A stretch of DNA of 64,000 bases from Blastomonas natatoria (GCF_003201955.1 NZ_QJJM01000001.1:186001-250000); one strand, 5' to 3'. Counted from the first letter of the stretch, positions 50,474 through 60,203 are shown. Translations and numbers: made by a program. Notes: generated from the letters alone by a model not told the origin.

Positions 50474-52447
50474 ATGATAAGCGATTCACCTTCAGACGCA
50501 TCCGCAGCGCAGCCGGCAGCCTGTGCCGTTGCCGGAGAGCAGATCGACCAGCAGGCCGGGCATGACCATGCCAGGAGCAGCTCGGTCGCCTTGCTGGCCT
50601 TCGGCGCCATTGGCATCGTGTTTGGCGATATCGGCACCAGCCCGATCTACGCCTTTCGCGAAACCTTTGCCGGCCATCATCCGCTTACGCCGGATCGCGA
50701 ACATATTTTCGGCGTCGTCAGCCTGATCTTCTGGTCGATGACGCTGGTCGTGGGCGTCCAGTATGTCAGCATATTGATGCGTGCAGACAACAAGGGGCAG
50801 GGCGGCAGTCTTGCCCTAGTCGCGCTGATTTCGCGCAGCATCGGGCGCACCAGCTATGGCTGGTTGCTGATCCTGCTGGGAGTTTTCGCTACAGCTCTGT
50901 TCTATGGCGACAGCATGATCACGCCCGCGATCTCCGTGCTTTCGGCGGTCGAGGGGCTGACGGTCGTCAATCCCGGGTTGCAGCCGCTGGTGCTGCCGAT
51001 CGCGGTCGGCCTGCTGGTGTTCCTGTTCTTCATCCAGTCGCGCGGAACGGCGAAGATCGGGACGCTGTTCGCGCCGATCATGGTCCTGTATTTCGCGACC
51101 ATCGCGGTGCTGGGCGTCTACCAGATCGTGTTCAATCCTGAGATCCTCCTGGCGCTGAACCCCTGGTATGCGGTGCGCTTCTTCATCAACGATGGCTGGT
51201 TTGCGTTTCTGGCACTCGGCTCTGTCGTTCTGGCCGTGACCGGCGCCGAAGCGCTCTATTCGGACATGGGGCATTTCGGTCGCGGTCCCCTGCGCCTGTC
51301 GTGGTTCGCTTTCGTCATGCCTGCGCTGCTGATCAACTATTTCGGCCAGGGGGCGATGATCATCGGCATGTCGCCCGAGGTCGCCGCCGAGACGATCAAG
51401 AACCCGTTCTTCCTGCTCGCGCCCGATGTGCTGCGCCTGCCGCTGGTTCTGCTCGCGACCTGCGCCACCTTCATCGCCAGCCAGGCGGTGATCTCAGGCG
51501 CATTCTCGATCACGCACCAGGCGATCCAGCTCGGCTATATTCCGCGCCTGTCGATCAAGCACACCAGCGCCTCCGAAAGCGGCCAGATCTATATTCCGCT
51601 GATCAACTGGGTCCTGATGGTGGCCGTGCTGCTGCTGGTGCTGACCTTCCAGAGCTCGAGCAACCTTGCGGCCGCCTATGGCATTGCGGTGACCGGCGCG
51701 ATGCTGATCGACACCTGCCTGATGGCGGTGCTGCTGATCGCGATGTGGAAGTGGAAGCTGTGGATGGCGGTGCCCGTCATCGTCACCTTCGTCGTTGTGG
51801 ACGGCGCCTATTTCCTCGCCAATGCCACTAAGATTCCCGATGGCGGCTGGTTCCCGCTGGTCATCGGCGCTTTCACCTTCACCCTGCTCACCACCTGGGC
51901 GCGCGGGCGCAAGCTGATGCGCGAGACGATGATCGAGAGCGCATTGCCGATCGAGGTCTTCGTCAAGTCCGCCCAGGGTTCGGCCACCCGAGTCAAGGGT
52001 ACGGCGATCTTCATGGCCTCGGCAACCACCGGGGTGCCGACAGCGCTGCTGCACAACATGAAGCACAACAAGGTGATCCACGAGCGCGTGGTCATCCTGA
52101 CCGTGCAGATCATGGAAGTGCCCTATGTGACCGACGCCAACCGCTTCCAGGTCGAGGATCTGGGCCATGGCTTCTATCGCATGGTGCTGCGCTACGGCTT
52201 CATGCAGTCGACCGATGTTCCCGCCGCGCTCAAGGACGTGAAGGAGCTGTGCGGCGGCAAGTTCGAGATGCTGCAGACCAGCTTCTTCCTGTCGCGCCAG
52301 ACGCTGCTGACCGCCGAACGGCCTGGCATGCCGGTGTGGCGCGAGAAGATCTTCGCATGGATGCTGCGCAACTCGGCCAGTCCGATGGAATTCTTCAACC
52401 TGCCGTCGAACCGGGTGGTCGAACTGGGCAGCCAGCTGGAAATCTGA
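50474..52447 (+). CDS. kup: Low-affinity potassium transporter Kup
   Basis: The 657-residue protein has about twelve membrane helices starting [20 protein letters not shown] (the Kup signature), then [18 protein letters not shown], and a cytoplasmic C-terminal domain of about 200 residues. Kup moves K+ with H+. The ATG at 50474 lies 134 nt after ccmI. Sphingomonad genomes often carry more than one kup copy; this cannot be tested here. Confidence 0.96.
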   Translation: MISDSPSDASAAQPAACAVAGEQIDQQAGHDHARSSSVALLAFGAIGIVFGDIGTSPIYAFRETFAGHHPLTPDREHIFGVVSLIFWSMTLVVGVQYVSILMRADNKGQGGSLALVALISRSIGRTSYGWLLILLGVFATALFYGDSMITPAISVLSAVEGLTVVNPGLQPLVLPIAVGLLVFLFFIQSRGTAKIGTLFAPIMVLYFATIAVLGVYQIVFNPEILLALNPWYAVRFFINDGWFAFLALGSVVLAVTGAEALYSDMGHFGRGPLRLSWFAFVMPALLINYFGQGAMIIGMSPEVAAETIKNPFFLLAPDVLRLPLVLLATCATFIASQAVISGAFSITHQAIQLGYIPRLSIKHTSASESGQIYIPLINWVLMVAVLLLVLTFQSSSNLAAAYGIAVTGAMLIDTCLMAVLLIAMWKWKLWMAVPVIVTFVVVDGAYFLANATKIPDGGWFPLVIGAFTFTLLTTWARGRKLMRETMIESALPIEVFVKSAQGSATRVKGTAIFMASATTGVPTALLHNMKHNKVIHERVVILTVQIMEVPYVTDANRFQVEDLGHGFYRMVLRYGFMQSTDVPAALKDVKELCGGKFEMLQTSFFLSRQTLLTAERPGMPVWREKIFAWMLRNSASPMEFFNLPSNRVVELGSQLEI

Positions 52448-52459
52448 AGGGGGCAGTGC

Positions 52460-52759
52460 GTGATCGTGATTGCAGGCTTTTACCGCTTTCCAGTCGATCA
52501 GCTCGAGGCGGTCAGACCCGCCATGGCGAAAATGATCGAACTGAGCCGCGCCGAGCCCGGCTGCAGCCATTATGCGTTCTCGCATGATGTCGTGGAGCCT
52601 GGTCTCGTGAGGGTGAGCGAGGCCTGGCAGGACGAGGATGCGCTCCAGGCGCATGCCACCAGCGCGCACATGGCCGAATGGCGGGCTGCCAGCGCGGCCC
52701 ACGGCATTCATGACCGCACGATCACGGCCTATGAGGTCAGCGGATCGCGCTCCTTATAG
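52460..52759 (+). CDS. ABM-domain (antibiotic biosynthesis monooxygenase-like) protein
   Basis: The 99-residue protein has the dimeric alpha/beta-barrel ABM fold: VIAGFYRFPVDQLEAVRPAMAKMIELSRAEPGCSHYAFSHD, then LVRVSEAWQDEDALQAHATSAHMAEW. These proteins include quinol monooxygenases (YgiN) and heme-degrading enzymes. Start GTG at 52460, 12 nt after kup. The 3' end overlaps the convergent PhyH-like gene by 23 nt. Confidence 0.82.
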   Translation: MIVIAGFYRFPVDQLEAVRPAMAKMIELSRAEPGCSHYAFSHDVVEPGLVRVSEAWQDEDALQAHATSAHMAEWRAASAAHGIHDRTITAYEVSGSRSL

Positions 52760-53831
52760 GCGCTTGCGGCTCTGCGGTCTGCTCGCGATCACGGCGAGGA
52801 GTCAGCAGGTCAGAAAGGTTCAGCGGCTGCGCGATCAGGCTGGGGTGCGGTGAATAGCCATCGTGCCAGCGCTTCGCCGAGATGTCTTCCCGCGCTAAGC
52901 TCATGCTGAACAGTCGCCGGGGATGCATGGACCGGTTGTCGGGTCCGGCGTGCAGCATGTCGCTCTGGTAGAGGATAACCGTGCCCTTGCGCGGCGCGGT
53001 CGACAATAGCTGGAACTGGCGTTCGAGCTTCTCGCCATGACGGTACAGGTTCCACAATCGGGAGGGGCTCAGCGAACGCAAGCTGAACTGCGAATTCTTG
53101 CCCAGCACAAAGCGCAGCAGATTGGGCTGGTGCTCGTCCCATATGCGCGAAAACACCCTGTCGCGAAATTCGCCGGGGGCCAGCGGGGCGGTTGCATCGC
53201 GGCGCATCGACCATAGCTTGGCGAGATTATGCCGAAGGATGCGCCCGTTGCACCGGAGGCGGAACAGCTCCATCCGCTCCAGCGCATTGTCGTCATGCTT
53301 GGGCGCGGCGCCATCGAACAGCTGCGTCCCGGGGACGAACACTGTCCCGCCCTGCTGCTCGGAGACATCCTCCACCGCCGCGAACAGACTGATGACGCCG
53401 CTGGGGTCGCGATGCACATATTGATGCGACGAACCGCAATAGCTGGTCAGCGTGGTGACCTCGAGCAGCGGATGCGAAGGCTTGCAATAATGCGAGAGCA
53501 CGGCTTCGAGCCGCTGGGCGAGCGTCGCGACGAAATCGGTCACGCGCGGGGTTGCGGGCAGCGAGCAGAAATCGCGGCGCACGTAGCGGTTGTCGGTCTC
53601 GCTGGCAAAGGCGCAGCGCTGGCGGTCCGGATCCTCGATCGTCTCGCGGATCAAGGCGAGCCCGGTATCGGCTTCGGCTTCGGACAACAGGTTGGTGAGG
53701 ATGACGAGGCCATGCTGTTCCATCCTCGCCAGTGCCTCGGCGGCGCAGGCAGCGGTAAGCCTGCCTTGCGCGTCGAGCGAGGCAGGCAATTCGAACGCGG
53801 AGGTATCGCCGGAGGTCTTGAGATCCTTCAT
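52737..53831 (-). CDS. Phytanoyl-CoA dioxygenase (PhyH)-like protein
   Basis: The 364-residue protein has the PhyH type of 2OG-Fe(II) fold. The first iron ligands are in QYVHRDPSG (H-x-D), the distal His is in SDMLHAGPDNRS, and an arginine (RRLFSMSL) would bind 2-oxoglutarate. EQHGLVILTNLLSEAEAD near the start is the family's lead. Family members hydroxylate small molecules, lipids or amino acids; the substrate is unknown. The ATG at 53831 gives a family-sized protein. Confidence 0.85.
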   Translation of the reverse strand: MKDLKTSGDTSAFELPASLDAQGRLTAACAAEALARMEQHGLVILTNLLSEAEADTGLALIRETIEDPDRQRCAFASETDNRYVRRDFCSLPATPRVTDFVATLAQRLEAVLSHYCKPSHPLLEVTTLTSYCGSSHQYVHRDPSGVISLFAAVEDVSEQQGGTVFVPGTQLFDGAAPKHDDNALERMELFRLRCNGRILRHNLAKLWSMRRDATAPLAPGEFRDRVFSRIWDEHQPNLLRFVLGKNSQFSLRSLSPSRLWNLYRHGEKLERQFQLLSTAPRKGTVILYQSDMLHAGPDNRSMHPRRLFSMSLAREDISAKRWHDGYSPHPSLIAQPLNLSDLLTPRRDREQTAEPQAPIRSAIR

Positions 53832-54034
53832 GCCCTGATGCCCTGGATATGCTGGCTGGCTCCGCCCACCCTCCCGCCGACATGGCGGAAACGGCAGGTG
53901 CGATGCTCGTCTTCTGACACGGAAATTTCTAGATCGGGTTAACCGGAGATGATCGCAAGCTACGCCGGCGTCGGAAAATCGCTTCGCGCCGTCGCCTCCC
54001 TGCTTTCCAGATGGCCAACATCCATTCGATCCCA

Positions 54035-54084
54035 ATGTAAAGAAGTTTTAACATGGACTCGGCAATGTAAAAACGTTCTTACAT
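54035..54084. promoter_or_regulatory. Two 20-bp dyad operators
   Basis: ATGTAAAGAAGTTTTAACAT (54035-54054) and ATGTAAAAACGTTCTTACAT (54065-54084) are similar dyads of the form ATGTAA-N8-TTACAT (first copy TAACAT). Their centres are 30 bp apart, three helical turns. They lie 17 nt upstream of the membrane-protein/XRE operon and are probably the binding sites of that regulator. Confidence 0.7.
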
Positions 54085-54100
54085 TCGAGGGGGAATATCC

Positions 54101-54523
54101 ATGCCGCGAACCTATTCCGAAAGGCAGTCATCCCGGACGACGAGGATGGTCGCCATCACGCTGGGCCTTGCGCTTGTCGCGCTGGCCGCAAAGGCAGGCT
54201 TGCTGGCCTTGGGCATCGACGATGCGGGCTGGGTTGCGCTGGGCTTCATACTGATCGGCTTTGCTGCAGTCTTCCTGCTCGGCCTCCAGTTCTGGAAAGG
54301 CCTCGACGATTTCCAGCGTCAGGGGCATGCGGTGAGCACATATTGGGGCAATATCGGGGGGCTTGCTGTTACTGCGTGCATCATTGCCGGGGCCGGACTG
54401 GCCAGAAGCGAGTTCGTGCTGGGCGTTGCGACGCTGGCCGTCACCCAGCTCGGGTGTTCGCTGATCCTCTATGGACACTGGCGACTGAAGGCTCGCGGCC
54501 TCGGCTTCCGTGCAGGCGAATGA
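54101..54523 (+). CDS. Hypothetical membrane protein paired with XRE regulator
   Basis: The 140-residue protein has about four membrane helices (17-36, 43-63, 85-102, 107-126) and basic ends. The ATG at 54101 follows GGGGGAAT. Its stop overlaps the start of the HTH regulator gene by 4 nt, and double dyads precede it. Membrane protein plus YgzD-like regulator pairs occur in several alphaproteobacteria, but I know no assigned role. Confidence 0.75.
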   Translation: MPRTYSERQSSRTTRMVAITLGLALVALAAKAGLLALGIDDAGWVALGFILIGFAAVFLLGLQFWKGLDDFQRQGHAVSTYWGNIGGLAVTACIIAGAGLARSEFVLGVATLAVTQLGCSLILYGHWRLKARGLGFRAGE

Positions 54524-54738
54524 AGAACGCACTGCGCGGCTATCGCAAGGCACGGGGGCTCAGTCAGCTTGAGCTGGCGGATGCGGTGGAGGTTACACGG
54601 CAATCGATCATCGCGATGGAGGCGGAGAAATATGATCCTTCGCTGCCGATGGCCTATCGCCTCGCTGCGTTTTTCGACGTGCCGGTCGAACAGTTGTTCC
54701 ATAATCCCTGGAAGTCAGACAAAAACCCTTACCAATAG
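54520..54738 (+). CDS. XRE-family (YgzD-like) transcriptional regulator
   Basis: The 72-residue protein is almost only a helix-turn-helix: LRGYRKARGLSQLELADAVEVTRQSIIAMEAEKYDPSLPMAYRLAAFF, then DVPVEQLFHNPW. It is the short, stand-alone type. The ATG overlaps the preceding stop (ATGA). It probably represses its own operon through the upstream dyads. Confidence 0.9.
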   Translation: MKNALRGYRKARGLSQLELADAVEVTRQSIIAMEAEKYDPSLPMAYRLAAFFDVPVEQLFHNPWKSDKNPYQ

Positions 54739-54787
54739 CGCGATCGATGCTCGAAACGGATTGGATTGGCGCGAAGCACGGCGCGCT

Positions 54788-55504
54788 TCACCCCGCAACG
54801 GGCCGCGCCATCCATTCCAGCAGCGCCGCGTTGACCGCTTCGGGTGCTTCCATCGGGGCCATGTGGCCGGCGCCCGCGAACACCACCATCGTTGCATCCG
54901 CTATCGCCTGGGCAATCGGCACGTGCTGGTCGGGCGGGCTCCACAGATCGAGTTCGCCGACGCCGACCAGTGCCGGGCACGCGATCTGCGATAGCAGCGA
55001 CGCGGCATCGGGGCGGTTCACCAGCGCGGTGATCTGTTGCCGGTGGATCGCCGGCGTCATCCGCTCGACCATCGCATAGAGCTGCGCCCGTAGCGCCGGA
55101 TCGGTATCGAGCAGGCCGGGCCGCACCATCGGCGGCAACCAGGCATCGGCGAGCGCGGTCATGCCCTGGCCGGCGCTGATGTCGAGCATCGCCTGGCGCT
55201 TGGGGAGCTCTTGCGGAGGGGCGGGATGCACGCCGGTGTCAAGCAGGCCGATCCGGGCGACGCGTTTCGGAGCGAGGCGAAATACTTCGAGCGACACGCG
55301 CCCGCCCATAGAATGGCCGATGATCGAGAAGCGATCGGGCGCGCCATCGAGGATGTGTTGCGCCATGCCGGGGAGCGAATCGTGCCGGGTGAGGTCGGGC
55401 ACGATGACCTCGTATAGTGGCGATAGCGCAGCGATCTGATGCGCCCAGACATCGGCATCGCACAACAGGCCGGGGACAAGGATGGCGGTTTCGCGCGTGT
55501 TCAT
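54788..55504 (-). CDS. Alpha/beta hydrolase, last gene of catabolic operon
   Basis: The 238-residue protein has an alpha/beta-hydrolase fold: LVPGLLCDADVWAHQ, the nucleophile elbow IGHSMGG, an acid in LVGVGELDLWSPP and the His in GAGHMAPMEAPE. It resembles 3-oxoadipate enol-lactonase-like and meta-cleavage product hydrolases in size and pattern. It starts 4 nt after the cupin gene, so it is the last of the eleven-gene operon. Confidence 0.87.
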   Translation of the reverse strand: MNTRETAILVPGLLCDADVWAHQIAALSPLYEVIVPDLTRHDSLPGMAQHILDGAPDRFSIIGHSMGGRVSLEVFRLAPKRVARIGLLDTGVHPAPPQELPKRQAMLDISAGQGMTALADAWLPPMVRPGLLDTDPALRAQLYAMVERMTPAIHRQQITALVNRPDAASLLSQIACPALVGVGELDLWSPPDQHVPIAQAIADATMVVFAGAGHMAPMEAPEAVNAALLEWMARPVAG

Positions 55505-55508
55505 GGGA

Positions 55509-56000
55509 TCAGCCCATTACATCGGCGAGGGGCTCTCCGTCCACTATCCTGGGCGCTGCCTCGATCAGCACGAAGGCGATGCGGCAGATATCGGTGGCAG
55601 ACGGGTTGCGCCACAGATGGATGGTTCCGCGCTGGACGATGATGTCGCCCGTGCGGGCCGTGGTCACCGCGCCATCGTCCAGCTCCAGCTCGACCGCGCC
55701 CGACAGCACGATGCCATAATCGATGCTGCTCGAACGATGAAAGGGCGACACTCCGCCGGGCAGCATGTCGACGATGCGGATCACCGACCCCTGGTGCAGC
55801 GTCAGCCCGGCCTCGCGCTCCCGTCCGTCAGTATCGTCGTTGTTGTCGGCAGGGACGCTCGCCGTCGTCCAGATCAGGCTGAACGCGGCATCGCCCGAGG
55901 GGATCGGGGTGACCGGCAACAGGTCGTCGGCGGTGAACACCGCGCGCCCGGCATCGTCATGACCGGTAACGATGCGGCGAACGGGGGGTGAGCCGGTCAT
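55509..56000 (-). CDS. Cupin-domain protein
   Basis: The 163-residue protein has a single cupin fold: HRSSSIDYGIVLSGAVELELDDG with a metal-binding-like start, and GDIIVQRGTIHLWRNPSATDICRIAFVLI at the end. The first cupin motif lacks the usual H-x-H, so metal binding is uncertain. The start at 56000 overlaps the FAH gene stop (ATGA). It is of the kind often found beside aromatic-degradation genes; its role is unproven. Confidence 0.85.
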   Translation of the reverse strand: MTGSPPVRRIVTGHDDAGRAVFTADDLLPVTPIPSGDAAFSLIWTTASVPADNNDDTDGREREAGLTLHQGSVIRIVDMLPGGVSPFHRSSSIDYGIVLSGAVELELDDGAVTTARTGDIIVQRGTIHLWRNPSATDICRIAFVLIEAAPRIVDGEPLADVMG

Positions 56001-56953
56001 CCCTTCACCACCTTCTGCTCGATCGCGCCGAACAGCAGGCTGCCGTCGCGCAGCCGCGCTTCCATGCGCACAGTGTCGCCAAAATGCATGAAGCTGGTGC
56101 TGGGCTTGCCATGGTCGAGCATCTCGATGCCGCGCCGCTCGGCGATGCAGGCCGATCCGATCTCGCGGAAATTGCTGTTCGAGACGGTGCCCGACCCGAT
56201 GATCGTGCCTGCGCAGAGCGAGCGCGTGCTCGCGGCGTGGGCGACGAGCTCGTGAAAGCCGAATTCCATCGCGCCGCCCTCGGCATTGCCGAACCGCTCG
56301 CCGTTCCAGTCGACCGCAAGCGGAAGATGGACGCGGCCGTCGCGCCAGGCATCGCCCAGCACGTCCGGAGTGACCGCGAACGGCGCAACCGAACAGGCAG
56401 GCTTGGCGTGGATCCAGCCGAAGCCGGTCTTCATCTCGACGGGGGCCAGCGCGCGCAGCGACCAGTCGTTGATCTGCACCAGCAGCTTGATGTGAGAAAG
56501 CGCCTGTTCCGGCGTCACGCCCATCGGCACGAAATCGGTGACGATGCCGAATTCGCCCTCGAAATCGATGCCATCTTCCTCGCGTGGCAGCGGCACATTG
56601 GCAGTGGCGGATAGAAACTGGTGCGACAGGCCCTGATACATCAGCGGGCGTCCCGGCGGCGGCGGTTCGGTGCCGAACAGGGTTTCCATCAGTTCGCCAT
56701 GGCTGCGATAGGCGGACCCGTCGAGCCACTGCCATGCGCGGGGCAGCGGGGCGGCAAAGGCGATGCCATTGGTGCTGTCGCCTTCGCCCGCATCAAGCCG
56801 TTCGGCGAGCGCGCGGAGCGCCGGTTCGGATGCGTTCCAGCTATCGAGCGCTGCCTGCATCGTCATGCCTGCGGGCAGGTGGCGGCTGCCATCTGCGCTG
56901 ACGACGACGAGCGCGCCGTCCGGCGTGCCGTTCTCGATGGTGGCGAGTTTCAT
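55997..56953 (-). CDS. Fumarylacetoacetate hydrolase family protein
   Basis: The 318-residue protein has the FAH fold, with the metal ligands in DFEGEFGIV (E-x-E) and a conserved NDWSLR. Late segments are GGAMEFGFHELVAHAASTRSLCAG-type and IIGSGTVSNSN. FAH-type enzymes cleave or hydrate dioxo-acids at the end of aromatic pathways. It overlaps the cupin start by 4 nt and follows the epimerase gene by 20 nt. Confidence 0.92.
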   Translation of the reverse strand: MKLATIENGTPDGALVVVSADGSRHLPAGMTMQAALDSWNASEPALRALAERLDAGEGDSTNGIAFAAPLPRAWQWLDGSAYRSHGELMETLFGTEPPPPGRPLMYQGLSHQFLSATANVPLPREEDGIDFEGEFGIVTDFVPMGVTPEQALSHIKLLVQINDWSLRALAPVEMKTGFGWIHAKPACSVAPFAVTPDVLGDAWRDGRVHLPLAVDWNGERFGNAEGGAMEFGFHELVAHAASTRSLCAGTIIGSGTVSNSNFREIGSACIAERRGIEMLDHGKPSTSFMHFGDTVRMEARLRDGSLLFGAIEQKVVKG

Positions 56954-56973
56954 GAAGGCGTCCTTTCGTGGAA

Positions 56974-57897
56974 TTACAGATCGGCAAGCGCACTCGCGAC
57001 CAGAGCGGCAAGCGTGCCGTCATGCGCAAGGCCGAGCGCATCGGCGGCGGGAGTGGAGAGCGGCGGCTGCGCGCCGAATGCGGCTTCGATCGCCGGATCG
57101 GGGGCATAGGTCGCAAGAGCGGGATCGGCCCCGGTCTGGCGCGCGACCTCGGCGACCAGATCGCTCATGCGGATGCGCAGCGCAGGCAGGTTGAGCCGGG
57201 TGGTTTCCGGATCGGACGGCAGGTCGAGCGCCGCGACAAGCTGAGTGACCAGTGCCTGGCGAGACAGCAGCCAGCAGGTCGCATCGGGAGAGACGGGCAG
57301 GGTGATCGGGTCGCGCGCCTTGAGCGCATGGAACAGGTTGCTGAGGAAGGCCGATTTCATCCCCGACGGCGCGAGGGGGCGCGCGATGATGCCCGGCAGG
57401 CGCAAGCTCAGCCCGCGCACCCCGCCGCGCCGGGTGAGCGTCGCGATCCACTCTTCGATCATCGCCTTGTGCGCACCATAACGCAGCATCGGACGCACCG
57501 GGGTTTCGTCATCGACATGCGGCGGCAGCGGATCGCCGAACACCGCGATGCTGCTGGCGAAGATCAGGCGCGGGGCGTTGCCATGTGCGGCGGCGGCATC
57601 GATCAGCGCCATGGGTGCTGCGACGTTGATCCGAGCAGCGAGCGCGGGATCGGCTTCTGCTGCGCCGCCGGGGATGGTGGCGAGATGGATGATCGCGGCA
57701 AGTGGTTCGGCGGTGAGCGCCGCGACCAGCGCCAGATCGTCGATCTCGCCAGACACGCAGGTCACGCCGGGCAGCGCAAGGCCCTCCAGCCCTGCGCGGT
57801 CGGTCGCAATGATCGGCCGCGTGCCCGCCAGCGCGCGCACCAGTGCCTGGCCGACAAAGCCGCCCGCGCCGGTGATCAGGATGCGCTCAGCTGCCAT
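56974..57897 (-). CDS. NAD-dependent epimerase/dehydratase
   Basis: The 307-residue protein has an extended-SDR fold. The loop is ILITGAGGFVGQALV, IHLATIPGG is conserved, and the active site is FASSIAVFGD with Y-x3-K in YGAHKAM. It resembles D-erythronate dehydrogenase-like members by length and motifs, but the substrate is unclear. The ATG at 57897 overlaps the preceding SDR stop by 11 nt. Confidence 0.87.
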   Translation of the reverse strand: MAAERILITGAGGFVGQALVRALAGTRPIIATDRAGLEGLALPGVTCVSGEIDDLALVAALTAEPLAAIIHLATIPGGAAEADPALAARINVAAPMALIDAAAAHGNAPRLIFASSIAVFGDPLPPHVDDETPVRPMLRYGAHKAMIEEWIATLTRRGGVRGLSLRLPGIIARPLAPSGMKSAFLSNLFHALKARDPITLPVSPDATCWLLSRQALVTQLVAALDLPSDPETTRLNLPALRIRMSDLVAEVARQTGADPALATYAPDPAIEAAFGAQPPLSTPAADALGLAHDGTLAALVASALADL

Positions 57898-58651
57898 CGG
57901 TGATCGATGTGCCGCCATCGACGGCGATCTGCTGACCGGTGATGAAGCGGCTGGCATCCGAGGCGAGGAACAGGGCGGTTGCGGCGATATCCTCAACCTC
58001 GCCGACTCGGCGCAGCGGGGTCATCTGCAGCCGCCGCGCCAAGAAATCGGCATTGGCGATCAGCGGTTCGGAGAGCGGCGTGCGGATCAGCCCCGGCGCG
58101 ATAGCGTTGACGCGCACGCCCTTCGGCCCCCATTGCACCGCCAGATTGCGCGCCAGCTGCGCAACGCCCGCCTTGGCCAGCGCATAGGCATTGATGCTGC
58201 CATTGCCGCGCAGCGCCGACAGGCTCGACATCAGGATGACGCTGCCGCCGCGTTTGGCGATATGCGGCAGCGCAAGCTGGGTCAGCGCGACCATCGATCG
58301 GAGGTTGATCGCCATCACCCGGTCGAAATCATCGAGCGACCAGCTGCCCGGCTCGCCGGTGATCCCGGCATTGCACACCAGAATGTCGATGCCACCGAAT
58401 GCCGCAAGCGTGCCCTCGACAAGACCGGCCAGCGCCGCGCCATCGGTGACGTCGCAGGCGATGCCGCGCACGCGATAGCCTTGGCCCGCCAGCACGGTCT
58501 CGGTCTCGGCGACACCGCCCGCATCTTCGCTCGACACGACGACATTCGCGCCCATCTCGGCGAACAGCTGCGTGATGCCAAGCCCGATGCCGCGCGTCGA
58601 TCCGGTGACGATGGCCGTGCGGCCCGCGAGATCGGACGCGCCCCCCTGCAT
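57887..58651 (-). CDS. SDR-family oxidoreductase
   Basis: The 254-residue classical SDR has the cofactor loop TGSTRGIG (17-24), NNAG-type LVCNAG, catalytic Ser and Y-x3-K in SSLSALRGNGSINAYALAKAG, and C-terminal GEVEDIAATALFLASDASRFITGQ. It probably reduces or oxidises a hydroxy/oxo intermediate of the operon's pathway. It starts 3 nt after the cyclase gene. Confidence 0.92.
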   Translation of the reverse strand: MQGGASDLAGRTAIVTGSTRGIGLGITQLFAEMGANVVVSSEDAGGVAETETVLAGQGYRVRGIACDVTDGAALAGLVEGTLAAFGGIDILVCNAGITGEPGSWSLDDFDRVMAINLRSMVALTQLALPHIAKRGGSVILMSSLSALRGNGSINAYALAKAGVAQLARNLAVQWGPKGVRVNAIAPGLIRTPLSEPLIANADFLARRLQMTPLRRVGEVEDIAATALFLASDASRFITGQQIAVDGGTSITDGS

Positions 58652-58654
58652 GTG

Positions 58655-59434
58655 TCAGTCTTCGATGATCGCCACGGCACGCGTCCATCCGGCAGAGGCG
58701 CCGCGGATCTTGTGCGGGAAGCAGCTCACGGTGAAGCCGTGCGAAGGCAGGCTTTCCAGATTGTGCAGCTTTTCGAGGTGGCAATAGCCGATATCGCGCC
58801 CGGCCTTGTGGCCTTCCCAGATCAGCGAGGTATCGCCGGTCTCCGCCACTTTCTTCGCAGTGTGGCTGAACGGCGCGTCCCAGCTCCAGGCGTCGGTGCC
58901 GGTCACGCGGATGCCGCGCTCCAGCAGATACATGGTCGCCTCATAGCCCATGCCGCAGCCGATATTGACGAATTCGGGATTGCCCACCGCGCCTCCCGCT
59001 GCGGTGTTGACCAGCACGATCTCGAACGGCTGCAGCTCATGATCGATACGCTTCAGTTCTGCCTCGACATCGGCGGCGGTGACGACATAGCCGTCCTCGA
59101 AATGCCGGAAGTCCAGCTTCACCCCGGGGTTGAAGCACCATTCCAGCGGCACCTCGTCGATGGTGATCGCGCGCTGGCCGCCATCCATCGTGGGGTGGAA
59201 ATGCCACGGCGCGTCGAGATGCGTGCCGTTATGCGTGGTCAGCGTGACCCATTCGGCCGCGGCAAAGCCCGCGCCATCGGGGGTCTGTTCGGCGGTGACG
59301 CCGGGGAAGAAATGGCCGAGCTCGGCGATCGTGTCGGCGTGCTGCTGATAGGTGATCTTGGGCCGCATGAACGGCGGATCAGTGATGACGTCGTTTTCCA
59401 GATAGATCGACAGATCGACGAACGTGCGGGCCAT
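58655..59434 (-). CDS. Cyclase/isatin hydrolase-family protein
   Basis: The 259-residue protein has the metal-binding signature H68-N-G-T-H72-L-D74-A-P-W-H78, shared by kynurenine formamidase and isatin hydrolase. This family usually hydrolyses amide or lactam bonds, which hints at a nitrogen-containing or lactone intermediate. ATG at 59434, 2 nt after the membrane-protein gene. Confidence 0.9.
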   Translation of the reverse strand: MARTFVDLSIYLENDVITDPPFMRPKITYQQHADTIAELGHFFPGVTAEQTPDGAGFAAAEWVTLTTHNGTHLDAPWHFHPTMDGGQRAITIDEVPLEWCFNPGVKLDFRHFEDGYVVTAADVEAELKRIDHELQPFEIVLVNTAAGGAVGNPEFVNIGCGMGYEATMYLLERGIRVTGTDAWSWDAPFSHTAKKVAETGDTSLIWEGHKAGRDIGYCHLEKLHNLESLPSHGFTVSCFPHKIRGASAGWTRAVAIIED

Positions 59435-59436
59435 GA

Positions 59437-59886
59437 TTATCCTCTCGGCAATATTGCGCGTAATGCGATGGGCGTGATGATCAGGCCCAGAAGCCCACCA
59501 TAACCGATTTTCAGGGTGAGAGCGCTGCCCCATGGCAGGGTCTCGACACCGCCCAGCCAGAGCAAGCCCGACACCGCTGCTGCCAGCACGAGCGATGCGC
59601 CAGCCAGCAGGCCCGCGCGCACCACAATGGCCCGGGCAAGCGGAGGTGCCCCTGCAAGATTGCCGGAGATCATCTTCGCCCGGGTCTGCAGGCCAGGCAT
59701 CAGCGCGGCCATGAAGCCTGCGGCGAGCGTTTGCGGGACGAAATCGAGTGCCAGATTGTCCGGCGCGAACACCGCGATCAGGGGCTTCATTCCGAAAACG
59801 AGAATGAAGAAGGCCGCGCTGATCGCCATCGATATGATGACGGAGATCAGCGTGCTGGCCCTGATATGCGCGGTAGCGGCGGTCAT
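59437..59886 (-). CDS. Hypothetical membrane protein of the catabolic operon
   Basis: The 149-residue protein has about four membrane helices (14-33, 47-62, 90-112, 120-142). The start overlaps the DUF2218 stop (ATGA). I recognise no transporter family; it may help substrate entry or sit with the DUF2218 protein. Confidence 0.75.
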   Translation of the reverse strand: MTAATAHIRASTLISVIISMAISAAFFILVFGMKPLIAVFAPDNLALDFVPQTLAAGFMAALMPGLQTRAKMISGNLAGAPPLARAIVVRAGLLAGASLVLAAAVSGLLWLGGVETLPWGSALTLKIGYGGLLGLIITPIALRAILPRG

Positions 59887-60203
59887 CCATCGACCCAGTT
59901 ATAGGCCAGCGGCACCTCGCGGAACGCAAAGCGGTCAATATGACGCTCGAGCGCGCCCTTCAACCCGTCGCGCTGGCCCTCGGCGCTGGCGTTGATCGTG
60001 CAGACGAGCGTGCCGTCTTCAGCATCGAGAGTGACCAGGGCATCGGCGGGCCAATCCGCCCCGCGCGCATCCTTGGCGAAAGTGATCTCGCCGTGTGTCT
60101 TGTCGAAGCTCACGGGCAGATTGTGCTCCCAGTGCTTGCACACCTGTTGCAGATACTTGCTGGCACTGGCGGTGGGGATGCGCGCGGTGGCGGTGAAACT
60201 CAT
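59883..60203 (-). CDS. DUF2218 domain-containing protein
   Basis: The 106-residue protein matches DUF2218: SKYLQQVCKHWEHNLPVSFDKTHGEITF and a later DGLKGALERHIDRFAFRE. DUF2218 proteins are often encoded near siderophore-interacting or redox genes, and their role is unknown. ATGA-type overlaps on both sides tie it into the operon. Confidence 0.85.
   Translation of the reverse strand: MSFTATARIPTASASKYLQQVCKHWEHNLPVSFDKTHGEITFAKDARGADWPADALVTLDAEDGTLVCTINASAEGQRDGLKGALERHIDRFAFREVPLAYNWVDG

Noticed and set aside
57548-59503. A 651-codon plus-strand open frame
   Set aside because: It lies opposite the epimerase, SDR and cyclase genes, all of which have clear motifs.
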